NCBI GenBank assembly: GCA_965644295.1
Contig: CBFFRP010000616.1
Location: forward strand, 62,001 to 126,000
Direction of reading: 5' to 3'
Length of the DNA: 64,000 nt
From: Paraphysomonas bandaiensis
Taxonomy: Eukaryota > Chrysophyceae
This document shows positions 22,100 through 33,000 of the stretch, piece after piece. The notes beneath the pieces were generated by a model. The model made no database searches and was not told the origin of the DNA. It worked only from the letters and a program-made list of their open reading frames with translations. The position numbers and the translations under genes were made by a program. Each line of letters starts with the position of its first letter. Positions within the stretch are counted from its first letter, which is position 1.

Positions 22100-22440
22100 C
22101 ACTATACCTGCACAGCCTATATGAGATTACGAGAAACCCCGCGCATTCTAGGGGAGGGAGGGGGGGCGGCCAATGTCACACTAGACCTATACTGAGTCAT
22201 GCATGGTCACGAGAATCCCCGCGTAATCTTTGTTAGGTAATGATGGGAAGGTACACATGGTCCTACTAGAATCTGCGCGAATTACATATATAAAAGTCAT
22301 GCATAGTTATTAGAAATCCCGCGTAATCTCAGCAAAGGTTAACACGGGTGGAGGGGACTACAGAATCTGCGCGTGATCTATGTGGTCAGCTACGTTGGTA
22401 CACGGGTGGGTGGGTAGTAGAATCAGTGCTATATCTCGGT
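22100..22440. repeat. Degenerate tandem repeat with CCCGCGTAATCT-type motif
   Basis: About four loosely conserved units of roughly 80-100 bp. Recurring strings: GAGA(A)ACCCCGCG, CCCCGCGTAATCT, CCCGCGTAATCT, CTGCGCG; also GTCATGCATGGTCAC against GTCATGCATAGTTAT; also short G-runs. GC-richer than its surroundings. Lies beyond the 3' end of the minus-strand gene at 22565. Function unknown. Confidence 0.6.
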
Positions 22441-22564
22441 GTTTTAGGTGGGGCACCAGCCAGCCTACACTATGGCCACGCCCTCGGAATGGGGCAGAGA
22501 GACATATGTATTCCAACGTATATGTATTTCAATGTAGTAACATTTTCTAATCCAGGATTCATAT

Positions 22565-23383
22565 CTACGTGCGAATCCAGACTATCGCTCTTTCTCTTCT
22601 TCGACGTTCGTATTCCGACGGGCACACCGTAGTAGCATTACTTAATCCAGGATGAATATTTATGTGCAAATCAAAATTATCATTTTCTTCTTCTTTTTGC
22701 GTAATAATTCCATCTTGAGATATATTCCCCGAAGTTAGTAGCTCAAGGACTGATGGCATCATATTTAATCCATCTACCACCAAAGACTCAAGAGTTGAAT
22801 AACGACCGCTCTCACAATTATAAATAGCGGCAACACCATTACCATTATTTGGTCTCCTAGATGCAGGTACTGATATAACAACGGGGCCAGTATCGTACCC
22901 ATCCACATCACCTTCCAGCAGTTCAACAACACGAAAGGAAACACAATTCTCCCACTCAGTCTGCATCTGAACATCGAAACGAAATCGACTACCCTCAGTT
23001 GGTCTCATGGGTAAAACAATACGAAAGAGTACTTCATGCTCACTTAAACTTGGACGAATCCTAAAAGTGATTGTCCCATTCGACCAGAGATGCATCTGTA
23101 CTCCTGTTGTCGGTTCACCATGCTGATCAGTATCATAACCCGGTTCACATCCTACAGCAATATTCAATTGATCACTTCTACTATTGAATAAATATGTTCC
23201 CTTGATTGATTGTGTGGGTGTGTTGAATATGATATGAGGGCGACCGACCATACCCAGACCATTCCCATTAGGTGATGGGAACACCATGGGACCGAGGTAA
23301 CCCGGTTCACCTGACTTACGTGTCCAACACTGGGTGAGTGTTCCAACAACACCGTTTCGTTTATGAGGTGGGATGTATGCCAT
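22565..23383 (-). CDS. Unrecognised single-exon protein starting MAYIPPHKRN
   Basis: 272-residue frame without introns, ATG at 23383. Not recognised. The first residues YIPPHKRN resemble a short motif found at the start of various RNA-associated eukaryotic proteins, but the rest shows none of their domains. The middle (about residues 30-190) alternates hydrophobic and polar residues as in a beta-sandwich, with no signal peptide or membrane segment. An acidic EEENDND stretch precedes the C terminus. The last roughly 20 residues come from an imperfect duplication: DNA at 22553-22615 resembles 22650-22712, shifted by one frame, so the C terminus may have been altered by a small tandem duplication. 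No intron, unlike its neighbours; a retrocopy or recently acquired gene is possible. Confidence 0.6.
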   Translation of the reverse strand: MAYIPPHKRNGVVGTLTQCWTRKSGEPGYLGPMVFPSPNGNGLGMVGRPHIIFNTPTQSIKGTYLFNSRSDQLNIAVGCEPGYDTDQHGEPTTGVQMHLWSNGTITFRIRPSLSEHEVLFRIVLPMRPTEGSRFRFDVQMQTEWENCVSFRVVELLEGDVDGYDTGPVVISVPASRRPNNGNGVAAIYNCESGRYSTLESLVVDGLNMMPSVLELLTSGNISQDGIITQKEEENDNFDLHINIHPGLSNATTVCPSEYERRRRERAIVWIRT

Positions 23384-25734
23384 TAGTTATGGATATGATT
23401 GTGTGAGTACAGTATAGTTGTATTGTTGCTTCTAATATGTAGGATATGTAGCTGTATTTGATATGCATATATAGTCCCGTAGTAGAAACATTCACATCAT
23501 TATGTATACAAAGGACAATTTATTGGAAAGTGAATAGATATTTCCTCATGATGGGCCATTGACGAAGGAGGACCATAGAGGGCGGCGTGTAGAACATATC
23601 TTGGAAATGTCCTGAAGTCAGGCCCAAATGTATTCTTTGTATTTATAGCTGTATTATTGGATTATACAGCAGTGTATATGATGGTGTGGTAGTCTACCGT
23701 ATGACCACTTGGTAGTTATACTCCCCTCACTACAACCGTATACCTACAAACCTGGTAAATCGGGGCCCCCACAAACCAAAAAACAGTCCCATATGACCGT
23801 CAAAAAACCACCTTAACAAACACTAATTCCTTCAATAACTACACACCCAATCAACTAACACACACAACGCCATGTCCCTCGTATGCACGAGTGTTCATAT
23901 CATAAGGACACCTCTCCGCTCATCCATACTACTGCTGCTTTCAACCAGCAATATGAGGTGAACAACTGTATCTGCAGTGTTCCTGGTGTCCATCCGCTGT
24001 GCTCCGTAAAGCCTTCATTTACACTTTACACTGGTAAGAATGGAGATAATTAGAGACATTGACTCTATGTGATGTGGTGTGTGTTTTCATATGAAGGATC
24101 GGGAATCTTAATGCTCTGTCTATAATGTATATATTATATATATGGCCTCATACTAGCGGACTGATTCCTTATGCCATAGAGTGACTCTGGGTAGAGAATC
24201 TACATCGAAGATTATTTACTTTCCTCCAATACAGCTTGAGTAATCTCTCTGGCTTGTTAAAAGTAACCTATTGGCGTAGGTTTGTTTCGTTACGTGCTCT
24301 ACGTGGAGTGTAGATATCACTCCACTATCGCCCTATAGGAATTGCCATTTGATCTCCCTGGCTTTTCCGGAACGCAACACCTCTCACAGAGATCACCACG
24401 TTTGCTTGATGACTACGTACCATGTACAGTAGGTTCACGATGCAACTTGTATTTATGTTAGTCCTGCCTTGTATAATATAGGTCCTTGACTGATTGTGTA
24501 ACGTTTCCGTGTGCCTTATATGTAATATCTAGTTAAGATAGTTTCATCCTGCCTTTGTTTGTATTTAGAAATCAGATATCCACAAATTGAAGAAGAAACG
24601 CACTATATTCTACCATATTATTATACCATTATTTGCTTCATACTGCAACACGTGTATTACATTACATACCACTGAGAGTATTAATGTACAATATAGTAGA
24701 AAAGCAAATGATCATTAAGTTAAAGAATAACTAGTCTATAAAGCAGGAAACGTTCTCTTCCGACGTTGTCCTAATATGTAAAACTTCGTGGAACTGTTAC
24801 TTACCCTGAGATTATTGTTTCGGGCATATCACCGGGACATACGAACATCAACATAGATGAACTGACCCATATCTGTCATTGGTCTGAAATAGTGAGTTTT
24901 TATCATGTGTAGTGATTAATAATAACGTAATAACTAATACACGCACACTACTATCTAATTGACGGTGTTTTTTCAATTAATCGAAGCAAGCTGTAGTAAA
25001 TTATAATTGCAATTATCAATTATGAGTAGCTGTTCCAATTTCAATTGTTGACAATTAATTAGTCAACGTTTATCACTGGTAGTGACTTGCAGTATTGTGA
25101 TAGTACTGTAAATAGTATAAACTGCAGTATTTAGGGGGTGTTGTGTCGGGAGAGTAGTCAGTTAATTCCGTGTAATCGCAGACCTCCGCTCCTATTATAT
25201 TGTTTCCGTCCGCAGTAATAGTCATACTAATTCTTTATTACCTTGACTACATACCACGTAGCGGCGACTGTGTGTCACTTAAAAGTGTGCCTAGTTAAGG
25301 TTTGTGAGTAAGCCGTATACTGAGTGTGTGCAGTTGCAAAGAGTAGAACATAGATTCACCCGACGCAACCGTCAACCCAATAGTTAACAAATCACAGATG
25401 CACTATTTATCCCGCGAAACAGAAGAGGAACATAATATGACTAGTGTGGCCTTTGTGGGCCGTACATCTTAAGGTAATCGTTTCGATGATAGTGAAAAAT
25501 CTTTCTACAGAGTTTTATTCGGCTTGATCTAGTTATTCGAGGTCGAGGAACTTATATGCCTTACAGTCTATGACAGGCACACATAGATAGCTCAATAGTG
25601 TCCCATACAGTTGATAGCATCTACCGGCTTTTCACAGATTTTTCCAGAAGGAATTGCAATACCAACCATGGGATGGGTTTGATACATACATGTAATGTCC
25701 AAGTCATTTCTCACATCATCTGCTACTCACAGTT
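23384..25734. other. 2.3-kb spacer, nothing recognised
   Basis: No exon, tRNA-like box pair or repeat of the window's families was found. It includes a C/A-rich stretch near 23750-23870. Confidence 0.5.
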
Positions 25735-25953
25735 ATGATGTCAAAAGCTTCATATGACTGCTTCCCTCTCCATGTATGTTTAATCTTAATAGCATTGTCT
25801 AATGTCTGGATTTGTAGGTCTATGGAAGATTACAGCAGCGGCAGTACGTACATGGAGTATGCGCACCGAGCGGTGTGTGCAGTTTTGACAAAAAAAAGAG
25901 AGGTTGGATTGGCCACAGCATGCCCCGGTACACGGACAGATTGTGGAATATGA
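25735..25953 (+). other. Possible two-exon fragment with a DNase II-like string
   Basis: If a 44-nt intron (GTATGT...TTGTAG, about 25774-25817) is removed, the frame from ATG 25735 continues into FDKKKRGWIGHSMPRYTD and stops at about 25955. The spacing FD-x4-GW-I-x-HSMPRY recalls the second catalytic-histidine region of DNase II proteins. No other part of that family is visible on either side, so this is at most a relic. It could equally be chance. Confidence 0.2.
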
Positions 25954-26430
25954 GAAGATGACGGTGTACCATACATACGGGCGTCGCTCCCGTCATACGG
26001 ATAGAACAAAATAATTTTTCTGTGGTATTTTTGAAGTTTGAATTGTAAAAAATTCTGCAACATAGTTATCCAATTAGATAGCAGTTTTCTATTAAAAATC
26101 AATTTTATTGGACATCACTCTCGACGAAACAATTCCGTTGTGGGCTCTAGAAGTGCTCAACGTAACAATTTTTGCACTGACGAGAAAGTGTGTCTCTTCA
26201 AGATACTTGCTGATTATTGAGCTGCGTTTTGCAAAGACTTCTGAGCCAAGACATATATATACGTATATAGAGGAGTATAGAGGAGCCTGTGTGTGAGGAA
26301 TCCTATAGCTATCATATTCATAGTAGTTTAATATTAGATAGTAGATATAGCTTATATTCAGTTGTAGATAGTAAACTTTTGTCATTTGTAGTTGAGAATG
26401 ATTTGGGGTATAAACCCTGCAAGAAAGTTG

Positions 26431-27065
26431 ATGTTATATATATATATATTCACTGCATTGGGTGTATTATGTGGAAACGCTCTTGGCGATGACTTGCAGT
26501 GTGCCGCATACTCCTCACAAGATGCGGATGACATTTGGTAATTATATTGTGTTAATGATAACATATTTAAGTCTTGCTATAGGGATGCTCTTGGACGATG
26601 TCCAGCATGCACTGCTTTCGAGAAATGCGGTTTCTGCCTATCCACGTTACAGTGTGTTGAGGGCACCAATTCTGGACCGTTGGATGAATCTCCGTGTCCG
26701 TCATGGTCTTTTTCTGGTGAAGAGTGTCCAGGTACGTTGTAACTGAGTTGGGAGTGCATATATAACACTGCATTATAGATATTCCTCACTGCGAAGACTA
26801 CGTCGACTGCGGCTCTTGTGCTCGCATGGAGGCATGTGCATGGTGTGCTTCTGAGAACCTTTGCACTACTATTTCGGATGCATTCTCCAAAGATTGCGGT
26901 GGCCTTGTCTTTGAGCCGCCTTGTCCAGACACTTATGTCGCTGGTAAAAAATATGTGCATACGAACTGACGATATTTGACTACTGCGATGTAGAAAATGT
27001 CATCGTCGGAAATCTTGTCGTTAAGGCTGACCCATCATTCGGTGGTGGTGAACTGAATATTTCAG
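26431..27065 (+). other. 5' exons: signal peptide and two PSI-like cysteine modules
   Basis: Exon 1 supplies the hydrophobic signal sequence. Exons 2 and 3 each encode one Cys-rich unit with PSI spacing: CPACTAFEKCGFC...C and CGSCARMEACAWC...C, each ending in a CP or PCP string. One module per exon with phase-1 boundaries (exons 2 through 5) is the arrangement expected for exon shuffling. Exon 4 is a linker (NVIVGNLVVKA...LNISG) leading into the repeat. Confidence 0.7.
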
Positions 27066-30000
27066 GTAGTGCTGTATTAAATATCCTGTTGTCTTTATAT
27101 TTACAATGTATACTAGGATCCAAGATTGTACGTGACGAGTATATTCAGTTCCGCATGATTTTGAATTCCTCTAACTTTGAGGTTCAATCTGGTGGAGAAA
27201 TCGACATCCTGTCTGGTAACCAGTCGTCTTACAATGGCATCGGTGGTGATTTGTCTCTTTCTGCTGGCTCTGGCATAAACCCTCAAGGCGGAAGCGGTGG
27301 TTCTGTATCGCTGAAAGCTGGAGACGGTTTTGGTGAAGAGCAGTACGGCGCCGAATCTGGTGTTGGCGGGGCTGTTAGCATTACTGCTGGTGAAGCCATT
27401 GAAGGGACCGGAGGAAATGTTGAAGTTAAGGCTGGCCGTTCAAATCGGGGTAGTGGTGGTGATCTATCACTATTCTCGGGATCTTCCGATGAGGCAAACA
27501 GTGGTTCCGTTACCCTCCTCACCGGGTCATCTGTGGCCGGTCACAGTGGAGGGGCCCACTTCGGCACTGGAGACTCGGATGGCAAATCCGGCAGTGTCTC
27601 TATTCGCACTGGTTTCAGCAGTAATTCTAATGCTGGTAGTGTGACCATTGCTGCTGGGACTTCATCTCTAGGCATCGGTGGCGTCGTGACATTACTTGGA
27701 GGTGATGCGGAGAGAGAGCGTGGTGGAGCTGTTAGGATAGCATCCGGGAAGTCTGGAGAAGGCTTTACATCTGGGACTGTTGAAGTCTTCTCCGCTGATG
27801 GGGCCAGCCTTGGAAAGTCTGGTGATGTTCGCCTGAAGACAGGAACCTCACAGAGTGGAGGGTCCGGTGCAATGTCTCTTGCCACTGGAAATGTCGCGAA
27901 GGAGGGCATGGCTGGTAATATCGTGCTCAGTGTGGGTCATAGTAGATACCATACAGGTGGTGCTGTGGATATTACTGGGGGAGACAGCTCTATGACTGAC
28001 CCAAGCGCAGCCACTATAGGGGGGGGGGTGTCCCTCACAGGTGGCTCAGGCTCCACTATTGGCGGTGATGTCCACCTCATGGGCGGTCGTACCACTAGCT
28101 CTACCTCAGAAAGAGGCGGCTCTGTATCAATCACTGGCGGCGACTCTGTCTCCCTGGGTGGTGGTATCGACCTCATCTCTGGAGGATCTTCGGTAGGTTA
28201 TTCTGGTTCAATTCGTGTACTCAGTGCAGGCAACGCCGGCTTGGATTCTACATCTTCCAGTGGAGATGTGGTGATTGGTACTGGCAGAACTGTATCTAGT
28301 GCTGCCACTGGGGCTGTATCCATCAGCAGTGGATCTGCAGAAGGTACTGGCGAGGTTGGTACTATTACCCTGCAGTCTGGCGCTGCTGCGAGTTCTGTTG
28401 GAGGACAAGTGGATATCATAGGAGGCATGGCATTGGGTTCTTCCTCTGGTGGGTCGACTGTGATTTCCTCAGGTGAGGCAGCTGCAGGCCCTACAGGCTC
28501 TGTTTTCCTGTCAACAGCCTCTTCCACGCGTACCACGGGCGAATTGGCCATGACTTCAGGGCACTCTACCAGTGAAAATTCTGGGCAGCTGACGTTGTCT
28601 ACCGGGGAATCATTAGACATGAGCAGTGGAGACATCGTGCTGACCACTGGGGACTCGAAGGCGGCTGCGGGCGACATATCTATTGTCGGCGGTGTCTCTG
28701 ACTCTCACGGAGGTGATATTCTACTAAGCGGTGGCCAAGGACGAAATACAGGTGGTTCCATCATTCTCTCCGCTGGACCGTCACCAACTGGAACACTTGG
28801 AAATGTTGAGGTCAAGGGCGGCTCTTTCTCGGTTGTGGGAGGTGCAACAGAAGATGTGGATGGTAGTGACATCAGTTTGCTGTCTGGAAGTAGCAACATT
28901 GCGGGATCTGGATCACTCCATCTTGCGACTGCAAACTCCTCTGCATATGGCCCAAGTGGTACTGTTAACATTGAGACTGGGTCTTCTGCCAAAGCTGGTA
29001 CCGGCTCAATTGTACTCCAAACTGGTGACGCTGCTGAGACAGCTGGGTCTGTTGCTCTCAGTGCAGGGTCTAGCGCTGTTGGTGATGGAGCTACTGTTTC
29101 ATTACGCAGTGGAGACTCCTCTGCAAGCTGGGCACGCGGAGGTGATTTTATTGCTCGTGCGGGCGATGGTACCAGTTCTGATAAAGGTGGAGATGGAGGG
29201 AATATAATCGTGCAAGCTGGATCTGCATTCGGAAGAGGTCCAAGTGATGCTGGAGGCAGTGTTGAGGTCATTGGGGGTGACTCTATGGTCGGTCCTTCTG
29301 GTTCCGTATCCATCAGTAGTGGTGGCAGCGTCCAAGGCTCCAGCGGAAATATCGAGATGATTACTAAAGATGCTGGTGTATCAGGTGTCAGCGGTCATGC
29401 TTCTATCGCAACTGGAATTTCATCGGGTGGTACGTCGGGCACAGTGACCGTCGTGACGGGGGCTGCTATAGATGGCTCAGCGGGTGATATAAAGTTCACA
29501 GTAGGTACTGGCGACAACGGTGATGGTGGCGATATTGCCATAGAGTCAGGACGCACCACTGCAAGTGCCCATAGTGGAGGAGAGATCAGCATTGTTGGTG
29601 GCGAAGGCTCCAGCAGTCACCTCACTGATGGTGGTAATGGCGGGGATGTATCCGTCGTTGGTGGAAGTGGTAAAGGCCCATCCGGAAACGATGATGGTGG
29701 CGATGTCAATGTCTTTGGAGGTTCTGCCTATGGCGGATATGGCGGGGATGTACACGTTCAATCCGGAGCAGGTACCTTGACCTCATCAGGCTCTGTCACC
29801 ATTGCTACCTCTGATGCGGGCGCTGCTGGTACATCTGGTACTGTATCTATCCAATCTGGCACTACAAGCTTTGGAGACTCTGGACATCTTCGTCTCCACA
29901 GTGGTCAAGCGAATTCTGGGCGAGGTGGATATATAGAGCTAAGTGTCGGAGATGGCAATTCTGGTGAAGGTGGACATGTAAGCATTCAAGCTGGAGCAAC

Positions 30001-33000
30001 TAGTGACGAACTAGGTGCAACAGGAGGGTTTATATCTATTTCTTCTGGTGCAAGTACTGAAACGTCTTCTGGACTCATTCAGCTGAAGACTGCCAACTCA
30101 GGTGCATTTGGGGTGTCAGGTCAGGTTGAGCTCAAGACTGGTACGTCTGCCAACGGAAATTCTGGATCAGTTGCTGTTAGTACTGGAGTTGCTAAAAGTG
30201 GACGGGGTGGCGATATTCGCATGCTTGTTGGCCGCGGAAACTCCGGAGATGGAGGAGATGTGCTGCTATTCGCCGGGGAAACCGCAGCCTCGTCATCAAC
30301 TGGTGGCGACATTGTCCTAACTGCTGGTGAAGGGACTAGTCGGTCGTACATCAACGGCGGTAATGGTGGTAAGGTTCAGATCTTTGGTGGTGCAAGTCAA
30401 GGTGGAAACGAAGGAAATATTGGTGGCGATGTGGAGATATCTGGCGGCTATGCCAGAGGTGGCAGCGGTGGAAGTATTAGCGTTGTTTCTGGGAGGGGGG
30501 CGTCTACATCATCTGGAGATATTTCAGTAGTTACTGCCAATGCCGGCGAAGAAGGAATCAGTGGAAAGCTCTTGTTCTCGACAGGAACTTCTAGTGACGG
30601 AAACTCTGGAGGAGTTTTCATAAACACTGGTGATGCCGTTGGAGGGAGAGCTGGGTCGCTATCGATGACTGTTGGTTCTGGCAATTCTGGGCCAGGTGGA
30701 GATATAATGCTCTCGGCTGGGAAATCCACTGACAGCGCATCCGGGGGTTCTGTTTCCATTACCACAGGTGCATCTGCATCAACTTCATCCGGAGATGTTA
30801 ACTTGATGACCGCTGATGCGGGCCAGCGCGGCGTTAGTGGATCTTTGCGAATGTCTACTGGAGCATCAACTGCAGGCAACAGCGGGAAGTTCTCTCTTGC
30901 AACTGGGAAGGCAAATTCTGGAGTCGGGGGTAACATTGAGTTGCTCGTTGGATCCGGTAACCTATTTGACGGTGGTGACATTATCGCTATCGCCGGTGAA
31001 AGCTCCGCGTCTGGACGTGAAGGTGGTGATGTTCTTATTTCTGGTGGTCTAGGAAGCAGTATAAGCAGGGACAATGGTGGAGATGGGGGAGATGTCACTA
31101 TTCTCGGTGGTGAGGGACTTGGTGGTAATTCTGCAACTGACACAGGTGGAAATATTTTTTTACGAGGCGGGAAATCTGCATCCTCGTCTGGGGGTTCTGT
31201 TGCAATATCATCAGGTTTTGGCTCCAAAACCTCCAGCGGATCATTTAGTCTAAGTACTGCTAATAGCGGCGTGTCTGGTGTCAGCGGGGCATTTGTGATG
31301 CAGACTGGCGAATCTCATATGGGTGACAGTGGGAGCATTTCAGTCGCATCAGGTAAAGCCACAAGTGGTCGTGGGGGTGATATTGATGTTTCTGTCGGAA
31401 CTGGTGATGATGAAATCGGTGGTGACGTTAGAATTAAAGCCGGTGACTCGACTGCTCGCTCTGGTCGTGGTGGAGATGTTGAAATTTCTGGTGGAGACGG
31501 ATCATTCTCGTACCCTACACTAGACGGTGGTGATGGTGGCTCAGTGTCCCTTTATGGTGGTACAGCTCGTGGTGCAACTGCTGCAGACTTGGGAGGTGAT
31601 ATCACCATATCTGGGGGAATGGCTTCAACCGGTACGGGTGGGTCCGTTTCCGTATTGACCGGTTTCAGCGTTTCCAGAAGTTCTGGTAGTCTCGTTTTAG
31701 GAACTGCGGATGCTGGTACATACGGTGTCTCTGGCACTGTCCAGCTAATATCTGGTACCTCTTCTGGTGGGAATTCAGGCGTCATAGTCATCTCATCTGG
31801 ATCTGCTGAGGAAGGTAGGGCTGGTGATATTTCTGTTGCGGTTGGAACTGGTAACTCAGGAGTTGGTGGGAATCTAACCCTATCTGCCGGTAGTACTTCT
31901 GCAGTGAATGGAGGAATTGGAGGTGATGTGATTATGTCTTCTGGTTTAAGTGAGCGTACCTCCAGTGGAAATATCGATATATCAACTCCCGATTCTGGCA
32001 TTGGTGGAGGTAGCGGTAATGTTGCTGTCCACACTGGTACCGCTGCACTAGACGATGCTGGAAGCATATCACTCATTGCCGGTGATAGTGCTCACTCGAG
32101 AGGTGGTGACGCTATTATTCAAAGTGGTGAGTCATCGACTGGTGATGGTGGCGATATTTATCTATCTGCTGGTCCCACATCATCTGCATCTCCTGGTGAT
32201 ACCGGAGGAAGTATAGTGCTCTCAGCTGGTGAAGGTATTGGTTCAACTGTTGGCACTGGCGGGAACATAAATATTCGCGCTGGTGACTCCCAAGGCCTTC
32301 AAACTGGTGCTGGAGGTGTTGTTACGATTGAGAGTGGTCACTCAACATCTCATAATGGGGGGGATATTTTTCTTACCTCCGGAGCGAGTCAAGGGGGCAC
32401 CAGTGGCGAAGTTATCATAGAAACGGCTCGTGCCGTATTCAACGGAAGCACTGGTGACTTGAAATTTCGCTCTGGCAGTTCTCCCCTTAAGGACTCTGGT
32501 AATCTAAGTATATCCACAGGCGTTTCACCTCAAGGAACTGCTGGTGATATTCACCTTTCCGTTGGTGGAGGCGGTAGTGGCGTGGGTGGTGGAATAGTGA
32601 TTTCTGCAGGTACTCAACGTGGAGATGGGTCGACTGGTGGATCCGTATCAATTACTACTGGCGGCTCTTCTTCTCGTCGTAGTGGCAACGTGAACATCAA
32701 ATCGCAGGATGGCTCAGGATCTGCTGGAACTGGCTCTGTGTCTATAGGGTCTGGAAATACTTTATTTGACTCCACTGGTGCTCTTAACCTGTTAACTGGG
32801 ACCTCACAACATGGATCGGCAGGTGATATACGAATAACTGCTGGGACATCATTTAGTAGTTCCGGCGGTAATATAGTTCTTGGAGCTGGGAGGTCTGGAC
32901 CTCGAGCTGGTGGCTCGATTTCAATGGTAAGTGGTGAATCGGATTCTTCAGTGAGTGGGTCGGTGTCGATTTCGTCCGCTGCTTCCAATACAGAAGACAG

